The notes below the pieces were generated by a model, which had not been told where the DNA came from, ran no database searches, and saw nothing but the letters and a program-made list of their open reading frames with translations. Position numbers and translations under genes: made by a program. From positions 62,001 to 126,000 of the forward strand of contig CAVQYQ010000004.1 in NCBI GenBank assembly GCA_963718195.1: DNA of 64,000 nt. The letters run 5' to 3'. Positions 44,438 through 53,503 of this stretch are shown here, in pieces. The stretch comes from MADRE3 sp963718195. GTDB lineage: Bacteria; Desulfobacterota; Desulfobulbia; Desulfobulbales; Desulfocapsaceae. The stretch's first letter is position 1; the number at the start of each line of letters is the position of its first letter.

Positions 44438-45991
44438 ATGCGGATCGGGGTGCCAAAAGAAACTCGCCAAGGCGAGCATCGTGTCGCAACAACGCCAGAA
44501 GCAGCCGTGCTGCTGCAGAAGCTTGGCTACCAGATAGCTATAGAATCAGGAGCCGGGACAGCTGCAAAATTCACCGACGACAATTACCGCGATGCAGAAG
44601 TGGCGATCGTAGATGACGTCACATCACTTTATGAAAAGAGCGATATCATTCTCAAGGTCAGAGCTCCGGAAATCGATACTGCTGGTGGCGTTAACGAAAC
44701 TGAGCTGCTGCGCGAAGGCCAGACCCTTATCAGTTTTATTCAGCCGGGACAGAATGAAGAATTGATGGGGGAGCTGGCAGCAAAGAACGTATCAGTTCTC
44801 GCCATGGACTCCATCCCTCGAATATCAAGAGCCCAGAAAATGGACGCCTTGAGTTCAATGGCCAACATCGCCGGTTATCGTGCCGTCATCGAAGCTGCCC
44901 AGCATTTTGGCAGATTCTTTACCGGCCAGATTACCGCTGCAGGGAAAATACCGCCGGCCAAGGTGTTAGTGATCGGGGCAGGGGTTGCGGGTCTATCAGC
45001 CATTGGTGCAGCCAAGAGCATGGGGGCAATCGTCCGCTCGTTCGACACGCGTCCCGAGGTGAAGGAACAGGTTGAATCGATGGACGCAGAGTTCCTGCTG
45101 CTCGATTTTGCCGATGAGGACGGCAGTGGTGAGGGCGGCTACGCCAAGGTGATGAGCGATGAGTTTATCAAAGCGGAGATGGCCCTGTTTGCCGAGCAGG
45201 CAAAAGAAGTTGATATCATCATTACCACTGCACTGATTCCCGGAAGACCGGCTCCCGAGTTGATCATGGAGGATATGGTAAAGAGCATGAAAGAAGGCAG
45301 TGTCATTGTTGATCTGGCGGCAGAGATGGGTGGCAACTGCAAACTCAGTGAGGCGGACAAGGTAGTCGTCAAACACGGAGTTACCATCATCGGTTATACC
45401 GACTTGCCGTCACGGCTTGCTACCCAGTCCAGCCAGCTTTATGCCACAAACCTCCGTCACTTGCTGACTGAGCTGACTCCAGATAAGAATGGTGAGCTGG
45501 TGATCAATATGGAGGATGAAATTATCCGCGGGGCTACCGTCATCAACAAAGGAGAAATAACCTGGCCACCGCCGCCGCCGAAACTCTCAGCGGCTCCCGC
45601 CAAAAAACCACCTGCACCAATCATCGAAAAGGCCGAACCTGAAAAGAAGAGTGCTCTGGGAACGCTCATTGCCGTCGGAGTCGGCGCCCTTGCCCTCCTT
45701 GGGATGGGAAGTGTTGCCCCCCCTGAGTTCATGTCTCACTTCACGGTTTTTGTTCTGGCCTGTGTCATCGGCTACATGGTTATCTGGAATGTAACTCCAG
45801 CGCTGCACACGCCGTTGATGAGCGTGACCAATGCTATCAGTTCCATCATTATCATTGGTGCACTCCTCCAGATATCATCGGATAGAGGTTTTATTATCTT
45901 TCTTGCCGGTATTTCAGTCCTGATCACCAGCATCAACATCTTCGGTGGATTTGCAGTAACTGCGCGAATGCTCTCGATGTTCAGAAAATAG
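44438..45991 (+). CDS. pntA: NAD(P) transhydrogenase alpha subunit
   Basis: 517 aa. Domain I binds NAD(H): MRIGVPKETRQGEHRVATTP, VLAMDSIPRISRAQKMDALS, the Rossmann loop VLVIGAGVAGLSAIGAAKSM and SVIVDLAAEMGGNCKLSEAD. After a Pro-rich linker (PPPPPKLSAAPAKKPPAPI) come membrane helices (about 410-510). This is the single-chain E. coli type, not the split alpha1/alpha2. Pumps protons while moving hydride between NADH and NADP+. It is followed 10 bp later by pntB. Confidence 0.95.
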   Translation: MRIGVPKETRQGEHRVATTPEAAVLLQKLGYQIAIESGAGTAAKFTDDNYRDAEVAIVDDVTSLYEKSDIILKVRAPEIDTAGGVNETELLREGQTLISFIQPGQNEELMGELAAKNVSVLAMDSIPRISRAQKMDALSSMANIAGYRAVIEAAQHFGRFFTGQITAAGKIPPAKVLVIGAGVAGLSAIGAAKSMGAIVRSFDTRPEVKEQVESMDAEFLLLDFADEDGSGEGGYAKVMSDEFIKAEMALFAEQAKEVDIIITTALIPGRPAPELIMEDMVKSMKEGSVIVDLAAEMGGNCKLSEADKVVVKHGVTIIGYTDLPSRLATQSSQLYATNLRHLLTELTPDKNGELVINMEDEIIRGATVINKGEITWPPPPPKLSAAPAKKPPAPIIEKAEPEKKSALGTLIAVGVGALALLGMGSVAPPEFMSHFTVFVLACVIGYMVIWNVTPALHTPLMSVTNAISSIIIIGALLQISSDRGFIIFLAGISVLITSINIFGGFAVTARMLSMFRK

Positions 45992-46001
45992 GAGAAATCA
46001 G

Positions 46002-47399
46002 ATGTCACAGGGTATCGTTACAGCATCATATATCGGCGCAACCATCCTGTTCATCCTTGCGCTGGGGGGCCTGAGCAACCAGGAAAGTGCCAGGCGTGGA
46101 AACCTCTATGGTATGCTCGGAATGGCGCTGGCATTGCTGGCAACCTTAATCGGTATTGTTTCGGACAACTATCTTATCCTCATTCTCGGTCTTCTCGTTG
46201 GAGGAACAATTGGGCTGATCCTTGCAAAAAAGGTGGAGATGACCCAGATGCCGGAGCTGGTTGCAATACTGCACAGTCTGGTCGGACTGGCTGCGGTGAT
46301 TGTTGGTTTCGCCAACTTTATGGACCACACGGTTGTCATGACAGGCGTTGACAAAACAATCCACGATGTGGAAACATATCTCGGCATCCTGATCGGGGGG
46401 TTGACGTTTTCCGGTTCCATTGTTGCATTTCTCAAGCTCAGTGCCAAGATCAGCGGCAAGCCGCTGCTGCTACCGGCTCGCCACTGGCTCAATCTTGGTT
46501 TACTGGTATTGAGTATCTTGCTCTGTTTTGCATTTATCAATCAGTCTGCTGCAGGAGGAGGTACGCTCCCGCTTCTCCTGATGACCCTCATTTCACTTGC
46601 CTTCGGTGTCCACATGGTGATGGCAATTGGCGGAGCAGACATGCCGGTCGTTGTCTCCATGCTCAACAGCTACTCGGGATGGGCGGCTGCTGCCACCGGT
46701 TTTATGCTGAGCAACAACCTGCTGATCGTTGTCGGCGCCCTGGTAGGTAGTAGTGGTGCAATTCTCAGTTTCATCATGTGCCGCGCAATGAACAGAAAAT
46801 TCATTGCTGTTATTGCAGGGGGATTTGGTACATCTGGAGGTGAAACCGTAGCCGGTGCGGAAGGGGAGGAAGGTGAAATCATCGCAGTTGAAGCAATGGA
46901 AGTCGCAGACCTACTCCTTGATGCCAAAGAAGTTATGATCATTCCGGGATACGGCATGGCTGTCGCCCAGGCTCAACACACGGTGAATGATATAACCCGC
47001 AAGCTGCGAGAAAAAAAGATCAATGTCCGGTTTGGTATCCATCCGGTTGCCGGTCGCATGCCCGGGCACATGAACGTATTGCTCGCGGAAGCCAAAGTCC
47101 CTTACGATATCGTCTTTGAACTCGACGAGATTAACGACGACTTCCCGAACGTCGATGTATCAATTGTGATCGGGGCAAATGATATCGTCAATCCCGCGGC
47201 CCAGGAAGTTCCTGACAGTCCAATAGCCGGGATGCCTGTGCTTGAATGCTGGAAAGGAAACACCACTGTTGTCCTGAAACGCTCCATGGCCACCGGTTAC
47301 GCTGGCGTCTCAAACCCGCTTTTCTACAAGGAAAACACAAGAATGTTATTTGGTGATGCCAGGGACAGTCTGGAAGCGGTGCTGAAACAGCTCCAATAA
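46002..47399 (+). CDS. pntB: NAD(P) transhydrogenase beta subunit
   Basis: 465 aa. Eight or nine hydrophobic helices in the first 260 residues (including GADMPVVVSMLNSYSGWAAA), then the NADP-binding domain III: IIPGYGMAVAQAQHTVNDIT, GIHPVAGRMPGHMNVLLAEA, VIGANDIVNPAAQEVP and KRSMATGYAGVSNPLFYKEN. Complete. With pntA it supplies NADPH from NADH at the expense of the proton gradient. A 14-bp-stem hairpin follows at 47442-47485. Confidence 0.95.
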   Translation: MSQGIVTASYIGATILFILALGGLSNQESARRGNLYGMLGMALALLATLIGIVSDNYLILILGLLVGGTIGLILAKKVEMTQMPELVAILHSLVGLAAVIVGFANFMDHTVVMTGVDKTIHDVETYLGILIGGLTFSGSIVAFLKLSAKISGKPLLLPARHWLNLGLLVLSILLCFAFINQSAAGGGTLPLLLMTLISLAFGVHMVMAIGGADMPVVVSMLNSYSGWAAAATGFMLSNNLLIVVGALVGSSGAILSFIMCRAMNRKFIAVIAGGFGTSGGETVAGAEGEEGEIIAVEAMEVADLLLDAKEVMIIPGYGMAVAQAQHTVNDITRKLREKKINVRFGIHPVAGRMPGHMNVLLAEAKVPYDIVFELDEINDDFPNVDVSIVIGANDIVNPAAQEVPDSPIAGMPVLECWKGNTTVVLKRSMATGYAGVSNPLFYKENTRMLFGDARDSLEAVLKQLQ

Positions 47400-47441
47400 G
47401 CCAGCTGCGAGCAGAATGGAACTGGCCATGAGCAGTTATAA

Positions 47442-47485
47442 ACTCATTGCTGCCTGGGCTCTATAAAGCTGAGGCAGCAATGAGT
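47442..47485. terminator. hairpin between convergent pntB and PilZ genes
   Basis: Exact 14-bp arms ACTCATTGCTGCCT (47442-47455) and AGGCAGCAATGAGT (47472-47485) with a 16-nt loop. It is 43 bp after the pntB stop and 15 bp before the PilZ gene's stop. No clear T-run on either strand, but the position fits a shared terminator. Confidence 0.7.
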
Positions 47486-47499
47486 AACATCGCGTTGCC

Positions 47500-47823
47500 T
47501 TATTTTTGCGACACCTGGTGAAATGGGAATTGTGAAAAGACAGGCCACCACTCTAGGGGTTTGTGGAAGCTCAAGGCGACGCCATCATGGTCTGTCCTCT
47601 CTACTCGTGCCGCGACCTTAATAATCAGCTCACTCTCGTTCCCAAGCAGTACTATTTCCAGGCTTACCTCATCGCCAACACTCAGTTGGGATTGACAAAT
47701 GAGGTAAATTGCGTCGATGCTGACGTCCCGGACAATACCTTTGCTGATGCCCTTCTTGCCCGATTTAATAAACGCATGAGCCGAATAGTTTATCCTTGTT
47801 CTCGACCGTAGTGATGTATCCAT
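47500..47823 (-). CDS. stand-alone PilZ-domain protein
   Basis: 107 aa. The c-di-GMP motif RxxxR appears as RSRTRINYSAHAF and the second motif as VRDVSIDAIYLIC (DxSxxA, with Ala where Gly is usual). The remainder is a beta-barrel with ELIIKVAARVERTDHDGVAL. Likely binds c-di-GMP, possibly more weakly because of the Ala. Same strand as the zinc-ribbon PilZ gene 230 bp upstream. Confidence 0.8.
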   Translation of the reverse strand: MDTSLRSRTRINYSAHAFIKSGKKGISKGIVRDVSIDAIYLICQSQLSVGDEVSLEIVLLGNESELIIKVAARVERTDHDGVALSFHKPLEWWPVFSQFPFHQVSQK

Positions 47824-47859
47824 GATTTCTCTTGCTCACCTGTTGGCTTAACGTTGTTT

Positions 47860-48001
47860 GAGCCTTTTGCAAAATGATGATTTTCGTTCAACGTCAAACC
47901 ATGTGAAAAATTTTTACCGCAGGCATATAATTGATATTCCGAGGATAAAAATTTAAGCATAACGTAGAGATTGAGCGAAAAGGGCGTTTTGCAAGTGGCT
48001 C
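47860..48001. repeat. 142-bp element with GAGCC-TTTGCAAAA terminal inverted repeats
   Basis: Left end GAGCCTTTTGCAAAAT (47860-47875); right end, reverse complement, GAGCCACTTGCAAAAC (47986-48001): 13 of the first 15 bases match. The interior is AT-rich and non-coding. The left 24 bp recur exactly at 63960-63983 and the right end resembles 40743-40777. A small non-autonomous element (MITE-like) or REP-type repeat is the best reading. Confidence 0.75.
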
Positions 48002-48059
48002 TGTTTGTCATACCGGTTCGTTCTTTGATCATCAAAACCGGCACAGTGTACTGTACTGA

Positions 48060-48476
48060 TCAGCGAAACGCCTTTTTCACTCCCACCTGCTGACCATTGA
48101 TATTCTGGACAATAAATCGTCTCCTGCTTACCAATTGTGGATTCCAGCTACATTTCAATGAGACTTCCTGCCCGACAGAGAGGAAACTCGACGAAACACC
48201 AGCTGGAATTTCCAAGCCCGCGCCGTAGTAGGACAAATCTTTCAGGTTAACCTCTAATTCATTACCCGCTCTAGTGGTCAGAATGATTTTCCCGCTCTGG
48301 TAAATCCGTTTATCGGTGCGACGGTTGAACACACACCGTGTGCTCTGGCCGCACTTGAAACATTTTATGCTTTTTCTGCGCAGGTCGTTAACAAAAAAGT
48401 TTCTCCTGCCACCACAAGAGGGACACTTGAATTGAAAACGCCTGTTAATGACTCTGAATTCTTTAGTCTTTCCCAC
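48060..48476 (-). CDS. zinc-ribbon plus PilZ domain protein
   Basis: 138 aa. Residues about 14-48 have FQFKCPSCGGRRNFFV and KCFKCGQSTRCV, a zinc-ribbon-like CxxC-x-CxxC. The PilZ part follows: NRRTDKRIYQSGKIIL (RxxxR) and VNLKDLSYYGAGLEIP (DxSxxG). The fusion of a metal-binding knuckle to PilZ suggests c-di-GMP-controlled contact with RNA or a protein; inference. No operon partner in this direction apart from the plain PilZ gene downstream. Confidence 0.82.
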   Translation of the reverse strand: MGKTKEFRVINRRFQFKCPSCGGRRNFFVNDLRRKSIKCFKCGQSTRCVFNRRTDKRIYQSGKIILTTRAGNELEVNLKDLSYYGAGLEIPAGVSSSFLSVGQEVSLKCSWNPQLVSRRRFIVQNINGQQVGVKKAFR

Positions 48477-48922
48477 AACCGTTCAGTCCGGATCGTATGG
48501 TTACCATCTTAAAATATAATTATTCTTTAGTTTCATAAAGATACGTTTGAAATCAGACAGTGGTTGATAGCAGATCCTACATATCATTCACCACTGTTTA
48601 TCACTGATCACATTCCCCACTCTTTTCCTTGTATCACATTGATAGGCCAATTGTCAGGTATGTAACGATTTTTTTCTCTTCTATCCTGAATATTTCACGG
48701 AAAACGTGGTGAAGGTTAGCTATGTATTGCTATCGCTGAAAGCCACGCGGGATAGCGGGTCATATCGACTCGCCTCTGTTGTTATAAGAAATTGGTCAGA
48801 TCCTGAAGCTATACTGCACACAACAGATCAGTTGAGGGTCGACCCATAGTGCCTTCACTGCATTGCCAGCAGCCTGGCTGACAGGTTCCCATTACACCTA
48901 ATCTCAGCAAGAGGAGGACTCC
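48477..48922. other. 446-bp intergenic region
   Basis: Between the divergent zinc-ribbon PilZ gene and the 192-aa gene. AT-rich near 48505-48545. A CAGTGGT/ACCACTG 7-bp inverted repeat lies about 48560-48595. AAGAGGAGG precedes ATG 48923. No gene recognised. Confidence 0.45.
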
Positions 48923-49501
48923 ATGACGGATCGCATCTATCTCTCGACACAATCACAAACACTCCTGGTAAAACACGGGGCGGCAGCTCCGGCTATCACT
49001 GCCAGATACTTGATGGAATCGATTATTCCGGACAATAACAATCTTGAAATTGAAATAAACCGCTGTTTCAATCATGAGCAGAACCGTTTTAATACCTTCG
49101 GGTCCGTGCGTCTGGAGATCCTGTTTTATGAAAAAAATTCTTTTGAATGGGACCGGGAGCAAATAACCTTGTATGGCGTTGCCGAAAACATTTATTTCCA
49201 GTTACAATCTTTCACCATCTTCTGCGACACACGCTGGTTTGAGGGTAACAACTATCACGCTGAAAACAACTATTTCGGCTCGATCATTATAGATTTATCC
49301 GACTCGTCACCTGTCATTACCGGCTCATCTCTGGAACTGACCATCCGAACACCAGAAGGAATTGTTTCCGCTCGCAGCTCGATACTTTTACGATTTAATT
49401 CAGAACTAACCCCCAATCAATCACGCCCCGTCCCGGACACTCTTGTCTGTCAAAAGATCATTGAAAAAACGACAGGGCCCGGACAGGAGATGGAGATATG
49501 A
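48923..49501 (+). CDS. uncharacterised protein, 192 aa
   Basis: Strong ribosome site AAGAGGAGG. No signal peptide, membrane span or known domain seen. The composition is rich in Asn, Phe and Ile in beta-strand-like stretches (IEINRCFNHEQNRFNTFGSV, IYFQLQSFTIFCDTRWFEGN). It ends 58 bp before the convergent stop of the saccharopine/lysine dehydrogenase-type gene. I do not recognise it. Confidence 0.6.
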   Translation: MTDRIYLSTQSQTLLVKHGAAAPAITARYLMESIIPDNNNLEIEINRCFNHEQNRFNTFGSVRLEILFYEKNSFEWDREQITLYGVAENIYFQLQSFTIFCDTRWFEGNNYHAENNYFGSIIIDLSDSSPVITGSSLELTIRTPEGIVSARSSILLRFNSELTPNQSRPVPDTLVCQKIIEKTTGPGQEMEI

Positions 49502-49559
49502 TACTCGAGGTTCTGCAGGCATGCAGAGGGCAATGATTCGTTTTCCAGATATCACGGAA

Positions 49560-50675
49560 TCACGTGCGAGGCCCGATCAGCTGATCAATACGCTCACCAC
49601 CAACCACTTTCTCACTATAGAGCTGGCCGTTGCGGGTCGCAAGAAATGCATCCAGCGAAATCTCTTCCTGCCTGAGGAACCCTTTTTCAGGCAGGACTCC
49701 ACTGTTCACCATCTCGACCACCGCTGAAAGAGAAGCCGCCGTTGTCCAGGCAATCGTTCTTCTCACGCCACCACCAATTTTCCGTGGAAAGTAAGCCCTG
49801 ACAAATTCTTCACGGGACAGGTTACGCTTCCTCCAGCCCTCGACCGAAGCGTGCACATAGACAACATCCTCACTCACAGGCGGCTTGGCATTAACCAGGA
49901 TTTTGCCGGCCGTCTCCCTGTCCTCCCGCATCAGCAGCTCATGCAGAAAAAAATTCATCAGTGCCGCGTGCCCCGGATAGCGGATCGATTTATAATCGAG
50001 ATTCTCCACCAGCCCCTCATAGGTTTCACACATGGTTCCAAGTCCACCCGAGGTCGTAAAGGCTTCCAGCTGCAACCCTTCGATAACGATCTGCTCGAGC
50101 CATTCAAGCGGAGAAACCCACTTTCGCACTCCGTTTTCAATGACCTCGCAATCGTTCAGATATTCATTGACCACCCCCTCCGGCGACCAGTTGAAGGCAT
50201 AGCCAAGCAGTCCTGTCGGGTGTCTGGGCAGTGCGCCAACCCGCAGTTTAATTGATCTGATCTTGTCAAAAGTGTTGGCCAGTGATGCTCCAACAATACC
50301 GATAAAACCAGGTGCAAGTCCGCATTGTGGAGCCATAACCGAAGGCGCGCTCTTGCTCAATTCTTTAATTTTTATGGTGGTAGTAACATCTTCAGTGAGA
50401 TCAAAATAGTGAGCACCATTGTCTGCAGCATATCGTGCAATTTCAAGATTATAGTTATACGGCAGGCAGGAAATAATGGCATCAAAGCCATCCAGTGCAC
50501 TGCTGAGTTCAGTGGTTTGTGTAACGTCGATGTTCCTGGTGGCAAAGGGCAAGTCAGCCACCGGGTTTAAATCACCGCCAGTGACCTTAAATCCTGTTTC
50601 ATGGAGAAGAAGTCCAACCAGGTGACCAACCTTGCCGAGTCCGAGCACGAGTATTGAGTTGATGCGATTTGTCAT
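49560..50675 (-). CDS. saccharopine/lysine dehydrogenase-family enzyme
   Basis: 371 aa. N-terminal Rossmann ILVLGLGKVGHLVGLLLHET, middle VMAPQCGLAPGFIGIVGASL and LRVGALPRHPTGLLGYAFNW, with the substrate-site stretch TSGGLGTMCETYEGLVENLD. It matches the about 370-aa L-lysine dehydrogenase and saccharopine reductase group, not the two-domain eukaryotic enzyme. It is the last gene of the korA to gcdH operon, so the likely role is conversion of L-lysine (or saccharopine) to 2-aminoadipate 6-semialdehyde, the substrate of the ALDH encoded in the same operon. The specific reaction is inferred from context. Confidence 0.85.
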   Translation of the reverse strand: MTNRINSILVLGLGKVGHLVGLLLHETGFKVTGGDLNPVADLPFATRNIDVTQTTELSSALDGFDAIISCLPYNYNLEIARYAADNGAHYFDLTEDVTTTIKIKELSKSAPSVMAPQCGLAPGFIGIVGASLANTFDKIRSIKLRVGALPRHPTGLLGYAFNWSPEGVVNEYLNDCEVIENGVRKWVSPLEWLEQIVIEGLQLEAFTTSGGLGTMCETYEGLVENLDYKSIRYPGHAALMNFFLHELLMREDRETAGKILVNAKPPVSEDVVYVHASVEGWRKRNLSREEFVRAYFPRKIGGGVRRTIAWTTAASLSAVVEMVNSGVLPEKGFLRQEEISLDAFLATRNGQLYSEKVVGGERIDQLIGPRT

Positions 50676-50733
50676 TGCTTCTCTCCGGGGTTTTCAATAA
50701 CACGCAGGGCAGAGGTGATGGGAACGTGCCATG

Positions 50734-51912
50734 CTAACGAAATGCCGCGATTCCAGTTACTTCCTGGCCGACAATAAGGGTATGCATGTCGTGGGTACCC
50801 TCATAGGTATAGACCGACTCCAGATTATTGGCATGACGCATTATCGGATATTCTCCCATGATCCCGTTGGCGCCGAGCATTGTCCGAGCTGTACGGCAGA
50901 TTTCAAGGGCTATCGCGACATTATTCATCTTTGCCATTGATACCTGGGCAGGACTGTATTCTCCCTGATCCTTGAGCCTGCCCAGTTGCAGGGCGAGCAG
51001 CTGCCCTTTTGTCAGTTCTGTGACCATCTCGGTCAATTTCTTCTGCTGGAGCTGGAAAGCGGCAATCGGTTTCTCAAACTGTATTCTTTCTTTTGCATAT
51101 TCAAGGGCAGTCTGGTAGCAGTTGTCTGCTGCACCGAGCGCTCCCCAGGCGATTCCATAGCGTGCCTGGGTAAGACACCCGAGTGGCCCTTTAATGCCGA
51201 TCACCTCCGGCAAAAGACTTTTCTCTTCATTCACCAGCACATTGTCGAGGATAAGTTCCGAGGTAACCGAGGCGCGCAGACTCTACTTGCCCTTCATCTG
51301 TGGTGCTGAAAACCCGGGTGTTCCTTTTTCCACAAGAAATCCGCGTATGCCCTCCTCGGTCTGCGCCCAGACAATGGCTACATCAGCCAGCGTTCCGTTG
51401 GTTATCCACATTTTTGTACCATTGAGCCGCCAGTTTCCGCCAGGCTCGCGAACAGCCTTGGTTCGCATTCCGCTTGGATTTGAGCCATGGTCCGGCTCGG
51501 TTAATCCAAAACAGCCGATGATCTCTCCGGTTGCCATCCGGGGAAGCCAATGTTGTTTCTGGGTCTCGCTGCCGTAGGCATAGATCGGATACATCACCAG
51601 AGACCCCTGAACAGAAGCCATACTTCGCAGGGCAGAATCACCACGTTCGAGCTCATACATCAATAAACCATAGGCGACATTGGAAAGCCCAGCACACCCA
51701 TACGCTTCGGGAAGTGTTGGACCGAAAAAGCCCATCTCGCCCATGATTGGAACCAGATGGCTGGGGAATCGCTCATCTTGAGCATATTCGTCAATAATTG
51801 GCAGGACCTGTTCATTGACAAATTTCCGGGCGGTGTCCCGGACCAGCCGCTCCTCGTCATCCAGGAGTGGTATAAAGTTCATATAATCGGTCAGTTCCGT
51901 GATGGTTTGCAT
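50734..51912 (-). pseudogene. gcdH: glutaryl-CoA dehydrogenase with in-frame amber codon
   Basis: Reading one frame from ATG 51912 to 50734 gives a full acyl-CoA dehydrogenase (392 codons) interrupted by TAG at 51283-51285, between QMKGK and SLRASVTSELILDN. In glutaryl-CoA dehydrogenases an aromatic residue (Phe, Tyr or Trp) usually stands at this place, so one substitution (for example TGG or TAT to TAG) explains it. Other marks are intact: PDHGSNPSGMRTKAV, CLTQARYGIAWGALGAADNC, and the catalytic Glu in TYEGTHDMHTLIVGQEVTGI. It decarboxylates and oxidises glutaryl-CoA to crotonyl-CoA. Operon gene 4 of 5, after the ALDH (43-bp gap). Function depends on amber suppression or on the codon being a sequence error. 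Confidence 0.9.
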
Positions 51913-51955
51913 ACATTCACTCCTTTAAGTGATAACGTCCCGGGCATATTTCGGT

Positions 51956-53488
51956 TTACAGCTCAAACCTGATTCCCTGGGCAAGAGGCATTGCGGTACC
52001 ATAATTAATCGTATTTGTCTGTCGCCGCATATAGCCTTTCCAGGCATCTGAACCTGACTCTCTGCCGCCGCCGGTTTCTTTCTCGCCACCGAAAGCCCCG
52101 CCGATCTCTGCACCCGAAGTGCCGATATTGACATTGGCTATGCCGCAATCAGATCCAGCGGCCGAGATAAAGCGTTCCGCTTCTCTGAGATTCTCTGTGA
52201 AGACAGAGGAAGACAAGCCCTGTGCAACATCGTTCTGGAGAGAGATTGCATTGTCGATCCCACCCGAATATTTAATCAGGTAAAGAATGGGGGCAAAGGT
52301 CTCCTGCTGAACGATCGGGAAATTGTTTTCGGCTTCAGCGATTACCGGTTCGACGTAACAGCCAGACTCAAAACCTTCTCCTGCAAAGACTTTTCCACCA
52401 CAGATGATGGTGCCGCCCTGATCCGTTAACTCCTCCAATGCCGTTTGATATCCTGCCACCGCCTGTGAATCGATCAGCGGACCCATGTGATTTTTCTCAT
52501 CGAGCGGTGAGCCGATTTTGATCGACCCGTATGCCCTGACCAGTGTTTGCTTAATCCTGTCATAAATTGACTCATGGACAATCAGGCGTCGTGTCGTTGT
52601 GCACCGCTGACCGGCCGTACCAACTGCCGAAAAGACAATGGCCGGTACTGCCAGTTCAAGATCTGCATGCGGGCTCAGAACAATCGCATTATTACCGCCA
52701 AGCTCCAGAATGCATTTGCCAAATCTCGAGGCAACCACGCCTGCCCCATGTCGCCCGATCCTGGTGGACCCGGTGATTGACACCAGGGAAATGTCCGGAT
52801 CCCGGAGGAGGTGTTCACCAATTGTTGCACCGGACCCGATAACAAGGTTGAAAAGACCTTCGGGAAGATTGTTTTTCCTGATTACTCCTGCAAGGATATG
52901 CTGAATGGCGATTGCCGTCAGCGGTGTCTTTGACGACGGTTTCCACAGGCAGGTGTCTCCGCAGACTGCGGCCAGCATAGCGTTCCATGACCAGACCGCT
53001 ACAGGGAAATTAAACGCACTGATAATTCCCACCACCCCGAGCGGGTGATACTGGTCATAAAGGCGATGATCCTCACGCTCTGAGGCCATGGTAGCCCCAT
53101 AGAGCTGCCGTGACTGTCCCACGGCAAAATCACAGATATCTATCATCTCCTGGACTTCTCCCAGCCCTTCCTGGAGCGATTTGCCCACCTCCCAGGTTAC
53201 CAGCGTACCGAGTTCGTCCTTTTTGGCACGCAGGGCGTCTCCTATCTGGCGTACCACCGCTCCCCGCTGAGGAGGCGGCACCATGCGCCACTGGATAAAG
53301 GCTTTCCTCGCAGCTGCGACACAGTTTCGATAATCATCCTCCGAAGCACGCCTTACTTTTGCCAGTAACCTGCCGTCAACCGGAGAAAAGACATCGAGCT
53401 CGCCCGCCTGGTTACTGCAATCCCAATTGAGACCAGTCGATGCCCCTGAATTGATCTCTTCAACTCCCAGAGCACGTAAAATTTCCAT
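51956..53488 (-). CDS. ALDH7-type 2-aminoadipate semialdehyde dehydrogenase
   Basis: 510 aa. It fits the antiquitin/ALDH7A1 group: LGVEEINSGASTGLNWDCSN at the N-terminus, ISAFNFPVAVWSWNAMLAAV, KPSSKTPLTA, SITGSTRIGRHGAGVVASRF, catalytic Glu in ILELGGNNAIVL, nucleophile Cys in GTAGQRCTTTRRLIVHESIY, and the C-terminal FGGEKETGGGRESGSDAWKG. In lysine breakdown this enzyme oxidises 2-aminoadipate 6-semialdehyde to 2-aminoadipate with NAD(P)+. Third gene of the operon, 15 bp after korBC. Context strongly favours the lysine role, although ALDH7 enzymes also oxidise other aldehydes. Confidence 0.9.
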   Translation of the reverse strand: MEILRALGVEEINSGASTGLNWDCSNQAGELDVFSPVDGRLLAKVRRASEDDYRNCVAAARKAFIQWRMVPPPQRGAVVRQIGDALRAKKDELGTLVTWEVGKSLQEGLGEVQEMIDICDFAVGQSRQLYGATMASEREDHRLYDQYHPLGVVGIISAFNFPVAVWSWNAMLAAVCGDTCLWKPSSKTPLTAIAIQHILAGVIRKNNLPEGLFNLVIGSGATIGEHLLRDPDISLVSITGSTRIGRHGAGVVASRFGKCILELGGNNAIVLSPHADLELAVPAIVFSAVGTAGQRCTTTRRLIVHESIYDRIKQTLVRAYGSIKIGSPLDEKNHMGPLIDSQAVAGYQTALEELTDQGGTIICGGKVFAGEGFESGCYVEPVIAEAENNFPIVQQETFAPILYLIKYSGGIDNAISLQNDVAQGLSSSVFTENLREAERFISAAGSDCGIANVNIGTSGAEIGGAFGGEKETGGGRESGSDAWKGYMRRQTNTINYGTAMPLAQGIRFEL

Positions 53489-53503
53489 GGCAACTCCCTT
53501 TTG

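Noticed and set aside
51283..51285. Pyrrolysine codon in gcdH
   Set aside because: No pylT, pylS or methylamine methyltransferase genes are in the window, and the usual residue here is aromatic, so a point change is simpler. Kept only as an open option in the finding.
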